From NCBI RefSeq assembly GCF_019891175.1, contig NZ_CP072600.1, positions 5,084,001 to 5,148,000 of the forward strand: DNA of 64,000 nt, in the 5' to 3' direction. This document shows positions 18,548 to 28,260 of this stretch, piece after piece. Made by a program: the position numbers and the translations under genes. This stretch comes from Leptothermofonsia sichuanensis E412 (GTDB lineage Bacteria; Cyanobacteriota; Cyanobacteriia; Leptolyngbyales; Leptolyngbyaceae). Under the pieces are notes generated by a model. The model had not been told where the DNA came from. It was given only the letters and a program-made list of their open reading frames with translations, and did no database searches. Positions within the stretch are counted from its first letter, which is position 1. The number at the start of each line of letters is the position of its first letter.

Positions 18548-18769
18548 TTACAACGTTGAAAAATTGACTGAAAACGTTTCCCCCATAGTAGAAACGCGAT
18601 CGCCGGTCACCAACTTTCGCCCCCGACGAGTTTCCACAGCCCCATTGACCCTGACCTCACCTGCCTGGATGAGTAATTTAGCCTGTCCACCCGTCTGGAC
18701 TACTCCAATCCGCTTCAAAAATTGTTCCAACTTGATGGTGTTGGTGTTAATCGTATCAGTCTCAGTCAT
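18548..18769 (-). CDS. S4-domain RNA-binding protein
   Basis: About 73 residues, essentially a lone S4 domain (IKLEQFLKRIGVVQTGGQAK and GEVRVNG..ETRRGRKL), as in the YaaA/RlbA-like small proteins that bind RNA and are often linked to ribosome quality control or replication loci. I chose the ATG at 18769; an upstream ATG at 18805 would add 12 atypical residues. It is divergent from the ABC-class ATPase gene and convergent with the hybrid kinase. Confidence 0.85.
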   Translation of the reverse strand: MTETDTINTNTIKLEQFLKRIGVVQTGGQAKLLIQAGEVRVNGAVETRRGRKLVTGDRVSTMGETFSVNFSTL

Positions 18770-18907
18770 TCCCTGTCCTCCTGGCTCCCAGATGCCTCCC
18801 GTCACAATCCTACGACCTGCACCAACCCAGCCTATACTTTTACCCTAACACCTCCTGATTTCTGGCTTCTCTCTCCTCCCTCCTCTTTTCTCTCTTCTCC
18901 CCTCCCA

Positions 18908-20617
18908 ATGGCCAACCACACAGACCTGCGTCGGCTTCTCCGGCAGCTTGATCAGCAAAGCTACAAAGCCTACAAAGACCTGAAGGGTCGCTACGCATTC
19001 CCCGATTTTGTCCTCATTGTTGACCGGGTCCAGGGCGATCCGTTCGCATCACCCAGCCAGTGTCGGGTCAAAATTCAACAAAATCAGGCAGGGTTTCCTC
19101 AACCTCTTTACCATAATCGTAGTCGAGAGATTGCCCTGCGGGATTACCTGACACGGCAGTTTGACCGGGCAGCCTACACAGCACGTCAACGGCGTGGTAG
19201 TGGTAGCAGCGGGTTGATTGCCATTACCCAACCGGGACAGACCGTTCTGGAACGCACCTCGGTCTTTGTCAGCGAAGCAGAGGTTGAAGCCCGTTTTGTG
19301 GTCGGACTGCCCGCCTTTGGACGGCGGGTGGCAGGGTTTCAGGCCGCAGAAATGTTATGTGATGACCTGCCAGAAGTGGTTGATCGGGCGCTGAAATACC
19401 AGTCTCTCAATGCCAGGGCACTCCAACAGCATGTGGAAACGGCTGAAGATGCTGACTGGATTCGAGAGCAACTTACAGAGAGGAACCTGGTTGCCTTCAT
19501 AGCCGATGGTGCAATCCTTCCCCGACAAAGTGGTGTAGATGAGCGTCCGTTGACAGAAGACAGTATTCCGTTTCAGTCACCGGAATCCCTCAGGGTTGAG
19601 TTCACCTGCCCCAATCGGGGCAAGATTACGGGGATGGGACTGCCAGCAGGAGTGACCCTGATTGTGGGGGGTGGTTATCATGGCAAATCGACCCTGCTCC
19701 GGGCAATTGAGTTGGGTGTTTACAACCACATTCCCGGTGATGGACGAGAGTTTGTCATTACCCATCCCGCGGCGGTGAAGATTCGGGCAGAAGATGGGCG
19801 CAGCATTGCCGGAGTCGATATTTCACCCTTCATTAATCACCTGCCTCAGGGACGTTCTACAACCCAGTTTTCGACCCCAAATGCGAGTGGTAGCACTTCC
19901 CAGGCAGCAAACATTGTGGAAGCCCTGGAAGCCGGGGCAACCTTGTTACTGATCGATGAAGACACCGCTGCCACCAATTTCATGATCCGCGATCGCCGGA
20001 TGCAAGCCCTGGTGGCTAAAGATAAGGAACCCATCACGCCTTTTATTGATAAAGTGTGCCAGCTTCATAAGGATTACGGGGTCTCTACCATTCTGGTGAT
20101 GGGTGGCAGTGGTGACTACTTTGATGTGGCTGACACTGTGATTGCCATGCAGGACTTTCAGCCCCAGGATGTAACCGCACAGGCAAGGGCGATCGCCCAG
20201 CAATATCGCACTGAACGCAGCCCAGAAGGCGGTCAACAGTTTGGTCTGCTGACCCCCCGTCGGTTGCGCCTGGGAAATCCCTCCTCAGCGGAGGATCGTC
20301 TGCCTAAACGCAAGGTGCGGGACCTGGACACCATTGTTCTGGGTAAGGAAGAAATTGATCTGTCAGCGGTGGAGCAAATTGTGGAAACGGCTCAATTGAG
20401 AGCGATCGCAGCTACCATGCTTTACCTCCAGCAGCATGACCTGGATGGGCAACAAACATTACCCGAAACCCTCAACCACATCATGAAAATGATTGAAACA
20501 AAAGGGTTTGACGCTCTCACATTCCTGCCAGAAGGTGACTTTGCCAGGTTTCGCCGGTTTGAGCTGGCAGCCGCAATCAACCGTTGGCGTTCTGTCAGCG
20601 TTGCCCTATCCCGGTAA
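18908..20617 (+). CDS. Predicted ATPase of the ABC class
   Basis: A 569-residue soluble protein of the family described as predicted ABC-class ATPase. The P-loop is unusual, [13 protein letters not shown] (residues ~255), and the stretch [17 protein letters not shown] carries the Walker B acid and switch. It has one ATPase core flanked by family-specific N- and C-terminal regions and no membrane segments, so it is not a transporter subunit. Its biological role is uncharacterised. I chose the ATG at 18908 ([11 protein letters not shown]), though there is only a polypyrimidine tract and no Shine-Dalgarno sequence ahead; an in-frame extension upstream is low-complexity. It overlaps cysK convergently by 12 bases. 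Confidence 0.85.
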   Translation: MANHTDLRRLLRQLDQQSYKAYKDLKGRYAFPDFVLIVDRVQGDPFASPSQCRVKIQQNQAGFPQPLYHNRSREIALRDYLTRQFDRAAYTARQRRGSGSSGLIAITQPGQTVLERTSVFVSEAEVEARFVVGLPAFGRRVAGFQAAEMLCDDLPEVVDRALKYQSLNARALQQHVETAEDADWIREQLTERNLVAFIADGAILPRQSGVDERPLTEDSIPFQSPESLRVEFTCPNRGKITGMGLPAGVTLIVGGGYHGKSTLLRAIELGVYNHIPGDGREFVITHPAAVKIRAEDGRSIAGVDISPFINHLPQGRSTTQFSTPNASGSTSQAANIVEALEAGATLLLIDEDTAATNFMIRDRRMQALVAKDKEPITPFIDKVCQLHKDYGVSTILVMGGSGDYFDVADTVIAMQDFQPQDVTAQARAIAQQYRTERSPEGGQQFGLLTPRRLRLGNPSSAEDRLPKRKVRDLDTIVLGKEEIDLSAVEQIVETAQLRAIAATMLYLQQHDLDGQQTLPETLNHIMKMIETKGFDALTFLPEGDFARFRRFELAAAINRWRSVSVALSR

Positions 20618-21568
20618 AGAGGGTGCGTTCAGTTCTGGATCCTGGAAGAGGGGGGTGCTGAGGTAGCGTTCGCCAAAGCTGGGCTGGACCATCACAATCA
20701 GTTTGCTAGCGTTTTCGGGGCGGCGTCCGACCTGAATTGCCGCATAGAGGGCGGCACCACTGGAGATCCCAGACAGCAACCCTTCCTCGCGAGCCAGGCG
20801 GCGTCCATAAGCGATCGCATCATCATCCGATACCGCAATCACTTCATCAATCAGGCTGACATTCAGTACCGGCGGCACAAATCCGGCACCAATCCCCTGA
20901 ATTTTGTGAGGTCCAGGAGTTCCCCCCGACAGAATGGCGCTGTTAGAAGGTTCCACGGCGATCGCCTGAAACCCAGGCTTCCGTTGCTTGATCACCTCCG
21001 CCACCCCCGTAATCGTACCCCCTGTACCCACACCAGCAACGATGAAATCAACCTGACCTTCCGTATCGGTCCAGATTTCCTCAGCCGTTGTATTCCGGTG
21101 AATTTCAGGGTTAGCCGGGTTACGAAACTGTTGCAGCATATAGGCATTTGGCAAGGTTTCCACAATTTGCTGTGCCCGCTGGATACAGCCACTCATCCCT
21201 TCAATACCTGGGGTCAGCTCCAGTTCTGCTCCATAAGCCCGCAGCATTGCCCGCCGCTCCGCACTCATGGTTTCTGGCATGGTCAGAATCAGACGATAGC
21301 CCTTGGCGGCGGCGGCCATTGCCAGAGCAATCCCCGTATTTCCAGAAGTTGGCTCCACCAGAACTGTTTTACCCGGTGCAATCAGCCCTTCTCGCTCTGC
21401 GGCATTAATCATGCTGATGCCAATCCGGTCTTTGACCGATGCCGAAGGGTTCAGCCCTTCCAGTTTGGCAACAATCTGGGCTACACAACCCTCCTCCTGG
21501 GGAATACGGTTTAGCTGCACCAGAGGGGTGTGTCCAATCAATTCGGTAATGTTTTGAGCAATGTGCAT
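20606..21568 (-). CDS. cysK: Cysteine synthase A
   Basis: A PLP-dependent O-acetylserine sulfhydrylase making L-cysteine from O-acetylserine and sulfide. The 320-residue length is normal. PLP Lys46 is in [11 protein letters not shown], the substrate loop is PTSGNTG, and the phosphate-binding glycine loop is [10 protein letters not shown]. The ATG at 21568 gives the typical start [17 protein letters not shown]; the frame extends 42 codons upstream through a polypurine tract that is surely not translated. An Rrf2-type regulator gene lies upstream on the same strand, which suggests cysteine- or Fe-S-linked control, as with CymR in Firmicutes (inference). Confidence 0.96.
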   Translation of the reverse strand: MHIAQNITELIGHTPLVQLNRIPQEEGCVAQIVAKLEGLNPSASVKDRIGISMINAAEREGLIAPGKTVLVEPTSGNTGIALAMAAAAKGYRLILTMPETMSAERRAMLRAYGAELELTPGIEGMSGCIQRAQQIVETLPNAYMLQQFRNPANPEIHRNTTAEEIWTDTEGQVDFIVAGVGTGGTITGVAEVIKQRKPGFQAIAVEPSNSAILSGGTPGPHKIQGIGAGFVPPVLNVSLIDEVIAVSDDDAIAYGRRLAREEGLLSGISSGAALYAAIQVGRRPENASKLIVMVQPSFGERYLSTPLFQDPELNAPSLPG

Positions 21569-21582
21569 GACAAGGGCAAAAG

Positions 21583-21673
21583 GGAGAAGGGACGAGAAAG
21601 AAGGCAGAAGAGAGAAAAGAGAAGAGAGAAGACAGAAGGGAGAAGAGAGAAAAGAGAAGGGAGAACCACTAAC
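21583..21673. repeat. Polypurine (A/G) tract
   Basis: About 90 bases made almost wholly of A and G, with quasi-repeats of AGAAGAGAG and AAAAGAG. It lies between the Rrf2 gene and cysK, immediately upstream of the cysK start on the pyrimidine-rich sense strand. Related tracts occur at 2516, 18850-18905 and 48430 in this window. It could form a triplex-type structure, and might affect transcription into cysK. Confidence 0.75.
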
Positions 21674-21795
21674 CACATCAACCCTTTCTCTCATTCCTCA
21701 CCCCACCCTGTGGGAATGCTAAAGGCGAACACTCCTCTCTAACAACTAACTAACAACCCTTCCCCTTACTCTTCGATAACCAACAACCTCTGGGA

Positions 21796-22233
21796 TCAGA
21801 TGTAATACATAATGTCTAACTGGCGTCTGGCATCTCTTTTCTCACAGAGATCCTGTAAAGTATATCGCTGGAGAATAGCATTTGCAGCCTCATGGGCCTC
21901 TTTCCAGATTTCCAAAATCACAGCCGCTTCCACGGTATTGGTACCATCCTTCTGGTCGTCAGGTTGAGCATCCGCTCCATCCAGACAGGTCATTACTTCC
22001 AGTAAATTAATTTTCCAGGGTTCCCGTGCCAGAATATACCCTCCTTTTGCCCCCCGTTGAGAACGAACCAGTCCACACCGCCTGAGGGTCGCAAGCAACT
22101 GTTCTAAGTAGCGATCAGGGATCTGCTGCTGGGCTGAAATTTGCCGGATCTGGAGAGGATCACCAGTGCTGTAATTGACTGCCAGTTCGATTAACGCGAG
22201 GAGAGCGTATTCATTCTTACAGGAAAGTTCCAC
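21796..22233 (-). CDS. Rrf2-family transcriptional regulator
   Basis: A winged-helix regulator of about 145 residues. The N-terminus VELSCKNEYALLALIELA, recognition region IPDRYLEQLLATLRRCGLVRSQRGAKGGY and wing are typical of Rrf2 (IscR, CymR, NsrR, RirA). Only one cysteine occurs in the region where IscR/NsrR ligate an Fe-S cluster, near LQDLCEKRDARRQ; the three-cysteine cluster motif is not complete, so it resembles CymR more than IscR. I prefer the GTG at 22233, which gives the usual family start; a TTG at 22257 is an alternative. Its position directly upstream of cysK suggests it regulates cysteine synthesis (inference). Confidence 0.88.
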   Translation of the reverse strand: MELSCKNEYALLALIELAVNYSTGDPLQIRQISAQQQIPDRYLEQLLATLRRCGLVRSQRGAKGGYILAREPWKINLLEVMTCLDGADAQPDDQKDGTNTVEAAVILEIWKEAHEAANAILQRYTLQDLCEKRDARRQLDIMYYI

Positions 22234-22490
22234 GGGCAAAGGTTTAAGGAGAGACAACTATTCCTGATTATACTACGGTTAATCCCTAGGGTTTTGCAGG
22301 ATTTAGAAATAATCAGGGGGCAGGGGCAGGAGTCATTTTTGTTCCTTGCTAGCGCCAGGGGCAACTTTTTTAGAAACAAATCCCTGGAAGCCAAAATCTC
22401 CAGTTTTTCCCGGACTTCAATCGAATTGACTGGCTGACCTCCCCAGACATCGGGGATCTGAAGTTGTCGCACTTCGCGTTACAGTGTCCC

Positions 22491-22520
22491 AAAACAAAAA
22501 AGCCCCAGAATTCTGGGGCT
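22491..22520 (-). terminator. Rho-independent terminator of the porin gene
   Basis: The perfect 20-bp palindrome AGCCCCAGAATTCTGGGGCT (22501-22520) is followed, on the minus strand, by a T-rich run (TTTTTGTTTT). It starts 30 bases after the stop of the SLH porin gene. Confidence 0.9.
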
Positions 22521-22549
22521 AAACCAAAGTTACAGTCGGTTCCTACCTG

Positions 22550-24232
22550 TTAGAACGTAAAAGTAGTCCGCAATGTTCCCACAAATTGGGTGGCATTGTC
22601 ATTGTTGTGCTCTGGGTTGATCAGCACAATTACGCCAGGGGTAATGAAAATACCATCCGTGATACGGAAACGATATAACCCTTCAATGTGAATCGTGGTG
22701 TCGTTATCCCGTCGGGCGGCGATGTCATTGCGGGTGACTTTAGGCGGCACTCCAACCATAATGCCACCCAGGTTCCCCTTCTTACCCAGGTCAGGGAAAG
22801 CCAGGAAAGCCATCCCGTTCAGGATGGTGGCATCATTGTTGGGCCCCACTTTCTGGTCGGCAAACATGGCTCCAAACCAGCCACCAACGATGAAGGCGGG
22901 GCTGACCTTAAACTGCAACTGGGCAGAAACCGCGTTGGAAGCTGTGGCAAAAGCATTGGTGAATGGCTGAGTTGCATAGGCACTGCCGGTGCTCCCCGTC
23001 AGGTTGACGCTACCAGCGGGGAAGTAGGCGCGGGCATAGGTCAGCCCCAGCCCCAGCTTGGGACCGTTGTAGACCAACTGGGCGATCGCCCCATAGTTTC
23101 CATTAAACAGGCCGTTTTTCGCCCCAGGGTCGTTGCTGGCTGTGTCACCTGTGTAGCCTGCCTGAAAGTAAAAATCCTTGCCAAAGTTGTACTGGGCCGT
23201 GATCCCGGCTGAACCTGGTGTACCGGGGTTCCCGGTCCGAAAGATAGGATTATAGCGTCCAAACCGGGAAAGGGCACCGTTACTACTACTCTCGAAGGGG
23301 CTGAGGGTGGTGATCAAACCATCCCCGGTAAATTCGTTGTTGGTGGCGTCAATCTGAATCCGGAAGTTATCCCCAATTGGGAACCGATAGTTCACTTTGT
23401 CCACCACGACGGCGTTAGCATTGTTGCCATCAAAACCCAGGCGGGTCATGTTGGTGCCCGTGAACGCTCCACTGAACGGAGTGATATTCCCCGCGTTGAG
23501 ACGGGTGCGCAGACGGTCTTTGCCGCTGAAACTGGTATTCAGGGTCAACCGGACACGATTGCCAAAGATTGGTTCGGTCTGGTCATCTTTTAAGCGACCT
23601 TCGTTGTTGGCATTAATCCCACCCAGGAAAAGACCACTGCCAGTTCGGGTAGCGCGATCGCCAAAAGTATCAGTCAGCGCAAAGATTACCTCACCAGAAA
23701 GCTTGGTGGTAGTGGAAAACTGTTGCCGTTCCAGGGTAGCGGTGCGCACTTCCAGGGCATCTACCCGACCCCGCAGGACTGCCAGCTCGGCGGCGAACTC
23801 TTCCTGGAGTCGTTGCAGCGCCAGCAGGTCTTCCTTCCGAACCAGGTCAGCCGTGGCGGCAGTAATCAACTCATTGATCCGGTCAAGACAGGCGTTGACT
23901 CCAGCCGCAAATTCGTAACGGCTGAGGGCACGGTTGCCGCGATAGGTGCGATCAGGATAGCCCACAATACAGCCGTAGCGCTCAACCAGGGATTGCAATG
24001 CCTGGAACGCCCAGTCCGTGGGTCTGACATCGGTTAGCTGGGAGACAGAGGTCACCTGATCCAGCGCTTCAGAATCATTTGCGCTGTAAGCCGCTACCTG
24101 TTCAAAGGAGCTAACAGCAGGCATAGACTCGTCGGCAGAGACGACATCAGCAGCGATCGTGGAGGTTACCAGAGTCGCACCCAGGAGTGCGGGAGTGGTA
24201 GTAAGAAACCTCCAACGTGTACTTGAATTCAT
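22550..24232 (-). CDS. SLH-domain outer-membrane porin (OprB/iron-uptake porin type), paralogue 1
   Basis: An outer-membrane beta-barrel of about 560 residues. Order: signal peptide (residues 1-~28); SLH module (DVRPTDWAFQALQSLVERYG to about residue 125) that anchors to peptidoglycan-linked polymer; a coiled coil (LQRLQEEFAAELAVLRGRV); then an OprB-like barrel with alternating strands ending in a terminal Phe (TLRTTFTF), as expected for BAM recognition. Cyanobacterial relatives (SomA/SomB, Slr1908 type) carry inorganic ions and iron. ATG 24232 follows GAGGAAG. The SLH and coiled-coil part is nearly identical in protein sequence to the porin at 42183. It ends at a clear terminator. Confidence 0.92.
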   Translation of the reverse strand: MNSSTRWRFLTTTPALLGATLVTSTIAADVVSADESMPAVSSFEQVAAYSANDSEALDQVTSVSQLTDVRPTDWAFQALQSLVERYGCIVGYPDRTYRGNRALSRYEFAAGVNACLDRINELITAATADLVRKEDLLALQRLQEEFAAELAVLRGRVDALEVRTATLERQQFSTTTKLSGEVIFALTDTFGDRATRTGSGLFLGGINANNEGRLKDDQTEPIFGNRVRLTLNTSFSGKDRLRTRLNAGNITPFSGAFTGTNMTRLGFDGNNANAVVVDKVNYRFPIGDNFRIQIDATNNEFTGDGLITTLSPFESSSNGALSRFGRYNPIFRTGNPGTPGSAGITAQYNFGKDFYFQAGYTGDTASNDPGAKNGLFNGNYGAIAQLVYNGPKLGLGLTYARAYFPAGSVNLTGSTGSAYATQPFTNAFATASNAVSAQLQFKVSPAFIVGGWFGAMFADQKVGPNNDATILNGMAFLAFPDLGKKGNLGGIMVGVPPKVTRNDIAARRDNDTTIHIEGLYRFRITDGIFITPGVIVLINPEHNNDNATQFVGTLRTTFTF

Positions 24233-24461
24233 TTTTTCTTCCTCACACCTGAGTTTCAAAGAAGCTTAGGACAATAGCTCAGACTGAGATTTCAGTTCAC
24301 GCTATTGAACGAATCCAGGAGTTGTACCAGATTTTTACTTCATAGAACTTCAAAATTATACATCGATGCGTTTTTTTTGTACAGAGTAGTGCTAAAGCGC
24401 ATGGCTACTCATACCATTTTCGATCCTCCTGTACTCCGTCCGCTGTCCCCTGCTACGTAAT

Positions 24462-24555
24462 CTGAAACTTCACCACAGAGGCACGGAGAACACAGAGTGA
24501 TTCCTCTGTGCCCTCTGTGTCTTTGTGGTAGTTCAACTGTACGGTGAAGTTTTCG
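24462..24555. repeat. CCACAGAG-family palindrome, copy 2
   Basis: It runs from CTGAAACTTCACCACAGAGG to GTGAAGTTTTCGG, with an extended imperfect hairpin (CACCACAGAGGCACGGAG pairing with CTCTGTGTCTTTGTGGTA). The outer parts match copies at 36025 (inverted) and 54041, so the full unit is about 90 bp. It sits directly downstream of the transketolase stop, where it may define the mRNA 3' end. The rest of the 332-base porin-transketolase spacer shows no gene. Confidence 0.75.
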
Positions 24556-24564
24556 GATAGCCCT

Positions 24565-26574
24565 TTACAACGCTTTTGCCTTTGCCACTACGTTATCAAC
24601 GGTGTAGCCAAACTTCTCCAGACAAACATTGCCGGGAGCGGATGCCCCAAAGCGATCGATGCTGATGGAATCCCCTTCCGTACCAATGTACTTGCACCAG
24701 CCGAAGGAGGTGCCTGCTTCCACAGCAAGTCGCTTGGTAACCGCTTTGGGTAGAACCGATTCTTTGTAAGCAGCGTCCTGGGCTTCAAACAGTTCCCAGG
24801 AAGGCATGGAAACTACCCGCACTTTTTTACCTTCACCAGTCAGTTTTTCGGCTGCCTGAACGCACAAACCCACCTCGGAGCCAGTCCCAATGAGAATTAA
24901 ATCGGGGGTACCTTCACAGTCCACCACAGCATAAGCGCCTTTCGCCACACCTTCGATGGAACTGCCTGCCAGATTGGGCAGGTTTTGGCGGGAAAGTGCC
25001 AGCAGAGTAGGACGATGACGATTAGCATTTTCAATTGCCACCTTATACGCGCCTGAGGTTTCTGTTCCATCCGCCGGGCGCAAAACTGTCAACTGGGGAA
25101 TTGCCCGCAGGGAGGCAATGGTTTCAACGGGTTGGTGAGTAGGACCATCTTCACCCAATGCCACAGAGTCGTGGGTCATTACCCAGATCACACCACAATG
25201 GGACAGGGCAGACAGGCGAATGGCAGCTCGCATGTAGTCGGTAAAGACCAGAAAAGTTGCTCCGTAGGGAATTAAGCCAGAACCATGCAGGGCAATTCCG
25301 TTACAGATGGCTCCCATGCCGTGCTCCCGCACACCAAAGCGGAGGTTTCGGTTCTGGTACTGTCCTTTCTGGAAGTCGCCATAGCCTTTTAGTTCGGTCA
25401 GGTTGGAGTGGGTCAGGTCAGCAGAGCCGCCAAATAGCTCAGGTAAAACCGGGGCAAGGGCATTCAGACAAATTTCTGAGTGTTTCCGGGAGGCAACGGC
25501 TTTGTCTTCTGGTTTGTAAGTGGGCAACACCCGCTCCCAGCCCTCTGGCAACCTGCCACTCAACAGGCGCTCAAACTCAGCCGCTTCCTGGGGATACTTG
25601 GTTTTGTACTGCGCCCAGGTTTCATTCCACTCGGCTTCCAGGCTGGCACCACGTTCTACCGCCTTGCGCATATGGGCCAGTGCATCATCGGGCACGACAA
25701 ACGGTTCATAGTCCCAACCCAGGTTCTCTCGAGTCAGCTTGATTTCATCGGAACCCAGAGCGGCACCATGAACACCGGCAGTATTGGCTTTGTTGGGAGA
25801 GCCGTAACCAATCGTAGTGGTGATTTTAATCAGAGAGGGTTTGTCTGTAACCGCTTTGGCGGCTTCGATCGCCCTTGCAATCCCCTCCAGATCAGTGTTG
25901 CCATCGGCTACGTGCTGAACATGCCAGCCGTAGGCTTCAAAGCGTTTTGCCACATCTTCAGTGAAGGCGATACTGGTCGAACCATCAATGGAGATGTGAT
26001 TATCGTCGTAGAGGGCAATCAATTTACCCAGCCCCAGGTGTCCTGCCAGAGAGCAGGCTTCACCAGAAATCCCTTCCATATTGCAACCATCACCCAGAAT
26101 CACGTAGGTATAGTGATCCACCAGGGTAATGTCGGGCTTATTAAACCTGGCTGCCAGATGGGCTTCCGCGATCGCCAGTCCGACTCCATTCGCAATCCCC
26201 TGACCGAGAGGACCTGTGGTGACTTCAACTCCTTCAGTTTCAAAGTTTTCCGGGTGACCAGGAGTGCGAGAACCCCACTGGCGGAAGTTCTTGATTTCAT
26301 CCAGGGTGACACTGTCGTAGCCAGTCAGGTACATGAGAGCGTATTGCAGCATACAGCCATGACCGGCGGATAGGACAAAGCGATCGCGGTTAAACCATTT
26401 AGGATTCTTCGGGTTGACCCGCATGAACCTGTCCCACAGGACAAATGCCATGGGAGCCGCCCCCATGGGCAGCCCAGGGTGACCAGACTTGGCTTTCTCA
26501 ACAGCGTCGATCGCCAGAAAGCGGATGGAATTAATACAGAGTTCTTCTAACGATTGGGTGGTTGCAACAGCCAT
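24565..26574 (-). CDS. tkt: Transketolase
   Basis: A ThDP-dependent transketolase of the Calvin-Benson and pentose phosphate cycles, moving two-carbon units between sugar phosphates. The 669-residue length is normal. The ThDP/metal motif [19 protein letters not shown]...YDDN is present at about 155-190, and the second half has the family stretch [46 protein letters not shown] is intact. ATG 26574 follows GAGGAAG. It is a single-gene unit with an 857-base spacer upstream, which fits a strongly and separately regulated Calvin-cycle gene. Confidence 0.97.
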   Translation of the reverse strand: MAVATTQSLEELCINSIRFLAIDAVEKAKSGHPGLPMGAAPMAFVLWDRFMRVNPKNPKWFNRDRFVLSAGHGCMLQYALMYLTGYDSVTLDEIKNFRQWGSRTPGHPENFETEGVEVTTGPLGQGIANGVGLAIAEAHLAARFNKPDITLVDHYTYVILGDGCNMEGISGEACSLAGHLGLGKLIALYDDNHISIDGSTSIAFTEDVAKRFEAYGWHVQHVADGNTDLEGIARAIEAAKAVTDKPSLIKITTTIGYGSPNKANTAGVHGAALGSDEIKLTRENLGWDYEPFVVPDDALAHMRKAVERGASLEAEWNETWAQYKTKYPQEAAEFERLLSGRLPEGWERVLPTYKPEDKAVASRKHSEICLNALAPVLPELFGGSADLTHSNLTELKGYGDFQKGQYQNRNLRFGVREHGMGAICNGIALHGSGLIPYGATFLVFTDYMRAAIRLSALSHCGVIWVMTHDSVALGEDGPTHQPVETIASLRAIPQLTVLRPADGTETSGAYKVAIENANRHRPTLLALSRQNLPNLAGSSIEGVAKGAYAVVDCEGTPDLILIGTGSEVGLCVQAAEKLTGEGKKVRVVSMPSWELFEAQDAAYKESVLPKAVTKRLAVEAGTSFGWCKYIGTEGDSISIDRFGASAPGNVCLEKFGYTVDNVVAKAKAL

Positions 26575-26913
26575 GACTTCCTCTACTCAAAAACGGGTCG
26601 CTTGGATGGACAGGGATGGGAACGGGAGCGCAAGCGCTGATCAATGACAACCGTTAACAGATTTGCAATCGGGGAACCAGTCCCTCTGCCCGTCATTCAG
26701 TCAGGCAATGGTCTAAATCTGCATCGCGATCGCTTGATCCAGTTCGTGTGAGCAGCTTACGCGAAGGAGTAGGCAAGTATACCTACCGCCTACTCCTACA
26801 GTCTATCGTCTAAATGGGCAATGATCTATCCCGATAGGTAAAAACTCCTACTGAATCCCGATTGAATTAACCGGTCATCCCGTTCCAAGGGATAACTGCT
26901 CAGTTTTGATGGT

Positions 26914-26955
26914 ACTTGATTGTGTTTCCCAGTTGAATAGGGGACACAATCAAGT
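26914..26955. repeat. 12-bp inverted repeat
   Basis: ACTTGATTGTGT and ACACAATCAAGT are perfect complements separated by 18 bases. It lies upstream of tkt and just beyond the 3' end of the small-RNA candidate. It has no T run. Nothing else in 26575-26913 looks like a gene; that part holds a second inverted repeat (GGAGTAGGC/GCCTACTCC, about 26766-26798). Confidence 0.6.
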
Positions 26956-27021
26956 GCAGGGTCGCCAGAATCCTCTATTAAATTAAATATAGCGCCGTGG
27001 GTAGTGCTCGAAGTAGAGGTC

Positions 27022-27147
27022 AAAAAAAGACCAGCCGTAAGGGCTGGTCCATTGAAGTCAATTACGTTGTTCTCTCATATTGGAGGAACCCCAACTGCGC
27101 GTTCCCAAACTTGCAGCGGGTTACTACTCAAAGTACTCCCCCATTCA
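27022..27147 (-). ncRNA. Candidate small regulatory RNA (about 125 nt)
   Basis: Read on the minus strand, a TACAAT -10 box (27153-27158) is followed by about 125 bases without an open frame, ending in a textbook terminator. The stem GACCAGCC/GGGCTGGTC (27029-27049, loop TTAC) is followed by seven T. Inside, a CTGC..GCAG hairpin and a small TTGG..CCAA hairpin exposing GGTTCCT give a CU-rich TTCCTCC stretch that could pair with Shine-Dalgarno sequences. Size and the anti-SD loop recall high-light sRNAs such as PsrR1 (about 130 nt from memory), but I cannot confirm the family. It stands alone between the DUF928 gene and tkt. Confidence 0.5.
27029..27049 (-). terminator. Rho-independent terminator of the sRNA candidate
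   Basis: An 8-bp GC-rich stem plus one closing pair (GGACCAGCC/GGGCTGGTC) with a 4-base loop; on the minus strand seven consecutive T follow. No minus-strand protein gene ends within 380 bases, which is why a separate short transcript is inferred. Confidence 0.85.
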
Positions 27148-27152
27148 GATGT

Positions 27153-27238
27153 ATTGTAACAAGATACACAAAGTTTTTGACATGAATCTTCACAGTTTCC
27201 TGACATAGATCTTTAATATTTACGGTTTCCTGATATAG
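27153..27238 (-). promoter_or_regulatory. Putative promoter and direct repeats ahead of the sRNA
   Basis: On the minus strand, TACAAT (27153-27158) forms a good -10 box, with a weak GTCAAA 17 bases upstream. Two near-identical 14-mers, CTATGTCAGGAAAC and CTATATCAGGAAAC (27195-27208 and 27225-27238), lie upstream with a 30-base period, about three helical turns. A weaker third copy (TCATGTCAAAAAC) overlaps the -35 region. This resembles an activator array. The activator is unknown. Confidence 0.45.
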
Positions 27239-27309
27239 GGCAGGGGATAGGGGAGACATTGCTCATTCTGGGGATAAATTTAGAGTTGAATGTCATTGAA
27301 TTAAGCCAG

Positions 27310-27368
27310 GAATTAAGCCAGATGCGATCGCTCAGATCTTCAACTTCTCGAAGAAGTTGGAGATCTTT
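27310..27368. repeat. 59-bp hairpin repeat, copy 2
   Basis: It matches 11445-11503 at 57 of 59 bases, including the HIP1 octamer and the CAACTTCT/AGAAGTTG hairpin. Here the hairpin is followed by a T run (AGATCTTTTTT), so on the plus strand it looks like a terminator. It lies 64 bases beyond the DUF928 stop. Confidence 0.85.
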
Positions 27369-27431
27369 TTTCCCAGCACAAAACATGGATCAGCCGTTCT
27401 ACAGTACCCTCAGGGATACTCTTGATACCAT

Positions 27432-28256
27432 CTACCGCTTTTTTCCTTTGATATCCGCAGTTTGTAGGGCTTTGCAGCATTCAGTCAGCGGCGCATCAGC
27501 CACGTCTGATAGTTGGATTGATTCCAGCAGACTATGCCAATCGGCCGTCAGGGCAGGATCCTCAGGTTTGGCGGAGCGCAGGTCTGCCAGGGTCGTAACC
27601 GTGTCGTACCAGAGGTGATTTTCGGCATAGAGAGCCACTTTTTGCAGGGGGGTGGCAGATTCGATCTGCTTCTGCAATGCCCTATCTGGGGTGACCCGCA
27701 GCACAACCCCTTCTACCTGTATGGGAACGCCCTGCTGCTTTTGGGCACAGTAGACTTTGAAGTACCAGTGGTAAACCTGTCCAGCTTCGAGGGCGGGAAC
27801 AGTTGATGGCAGTGTAACCCTGACAATTCCTGGTTTTGTTGGAAGGTCTACGCCAGTCCGATAAACGTCATTGCCATCTTCATCCTGGAGGGCAAACTCG
27901 ACCGGAAACCCCAGGCGGTTGTCGTAGGGCATGTAAAACCAGAAAGTGGGGTGGGATGCACTGGTCAACCCCCATACTCTGGCAATGGTTTCTGGTCCGA
28001 TCGCCCGGATCAGGGTTTCCTCCTTAAAAGGCACCAAGGCGGTTAGTTCTGGGTTGGTTTTGGGGCAAACACCCCGACTGGCTCCTCCCCGATAGCGTCC
28101 GGCAGGAATCCCTCTGGAGGGAGGGGCGGGCATTCTGAACTGTAAGGAACCAGCTGTTTTTGCCTGGGCAGTCAACCCCAGCGGGGAACTGGCAGCACTC
28201 AACAGGGTGAAGACAACCGCAACGGTTAGTTTGAACGGTTGAAAGGGGCATTTCAT
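27432..28256 (-). CDS. DUF928 protein, exported
   Basis: A 274-residue protein of the cyanobacterial DUF928 family. A signal peptide ends near AQAKTAG (about residue 33). Next comes the family hallmark PSRGIPAGRYRGGASRG with a Cys, then LTALVP and a beta-sandwich-like core (HPTFWFYMPYD, GIVRVTLP, YHWYFKVYC). The C-terminus is helical. The function is unknown. ATG 28256 has AGGAG ahead and starts only 4 bases beyond the CHAT-CHASE2 stop, so the two are translationally coupled. Last gene of the four-gene unit from 32446. I infer a periplasmic partner of the CHAT-CHASE2 sensor. Confidence 0.88.
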   Translation of the reverse strand: MKCPFQPFKLTVAVVFTLLSAASSPLGLTAQAKTAGSLQFRMPAPPSRGIPAGRYRGGASRGVCPKTNPELTALVPFKEETLIRAIGPETIARVWGLTSASHPTFWFYMPYDNRLGFPVEFALQDEDGNDVYRTGVDLPTKPGIVRVTLPSTVPALEAGQVYHWYFKVYCAQKQQGVPIQVEGVVLRVTPDRALQKQIESATPLQKVALYAENHLWYDTVTTLADLRSAKPEDPALTADWHSLLESIQLSDVADAPLTECCKALQTADIKGKKR

Positions 28257-28260
28257 AGAA

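Noticed and set aside
21796-22233. IscR-type Fe-S sensing by the Rrf2 protein
   Set aside because: The three-cysteine cluster motif of IscR/NsrR is not complete, so a CymR-like role is more likely.
27173-27238. CRISPR-like array
   Set aside because: Only two good copies and one weak copy of a 14-base repeat, with no uniform spacers and no cas genes nearby.
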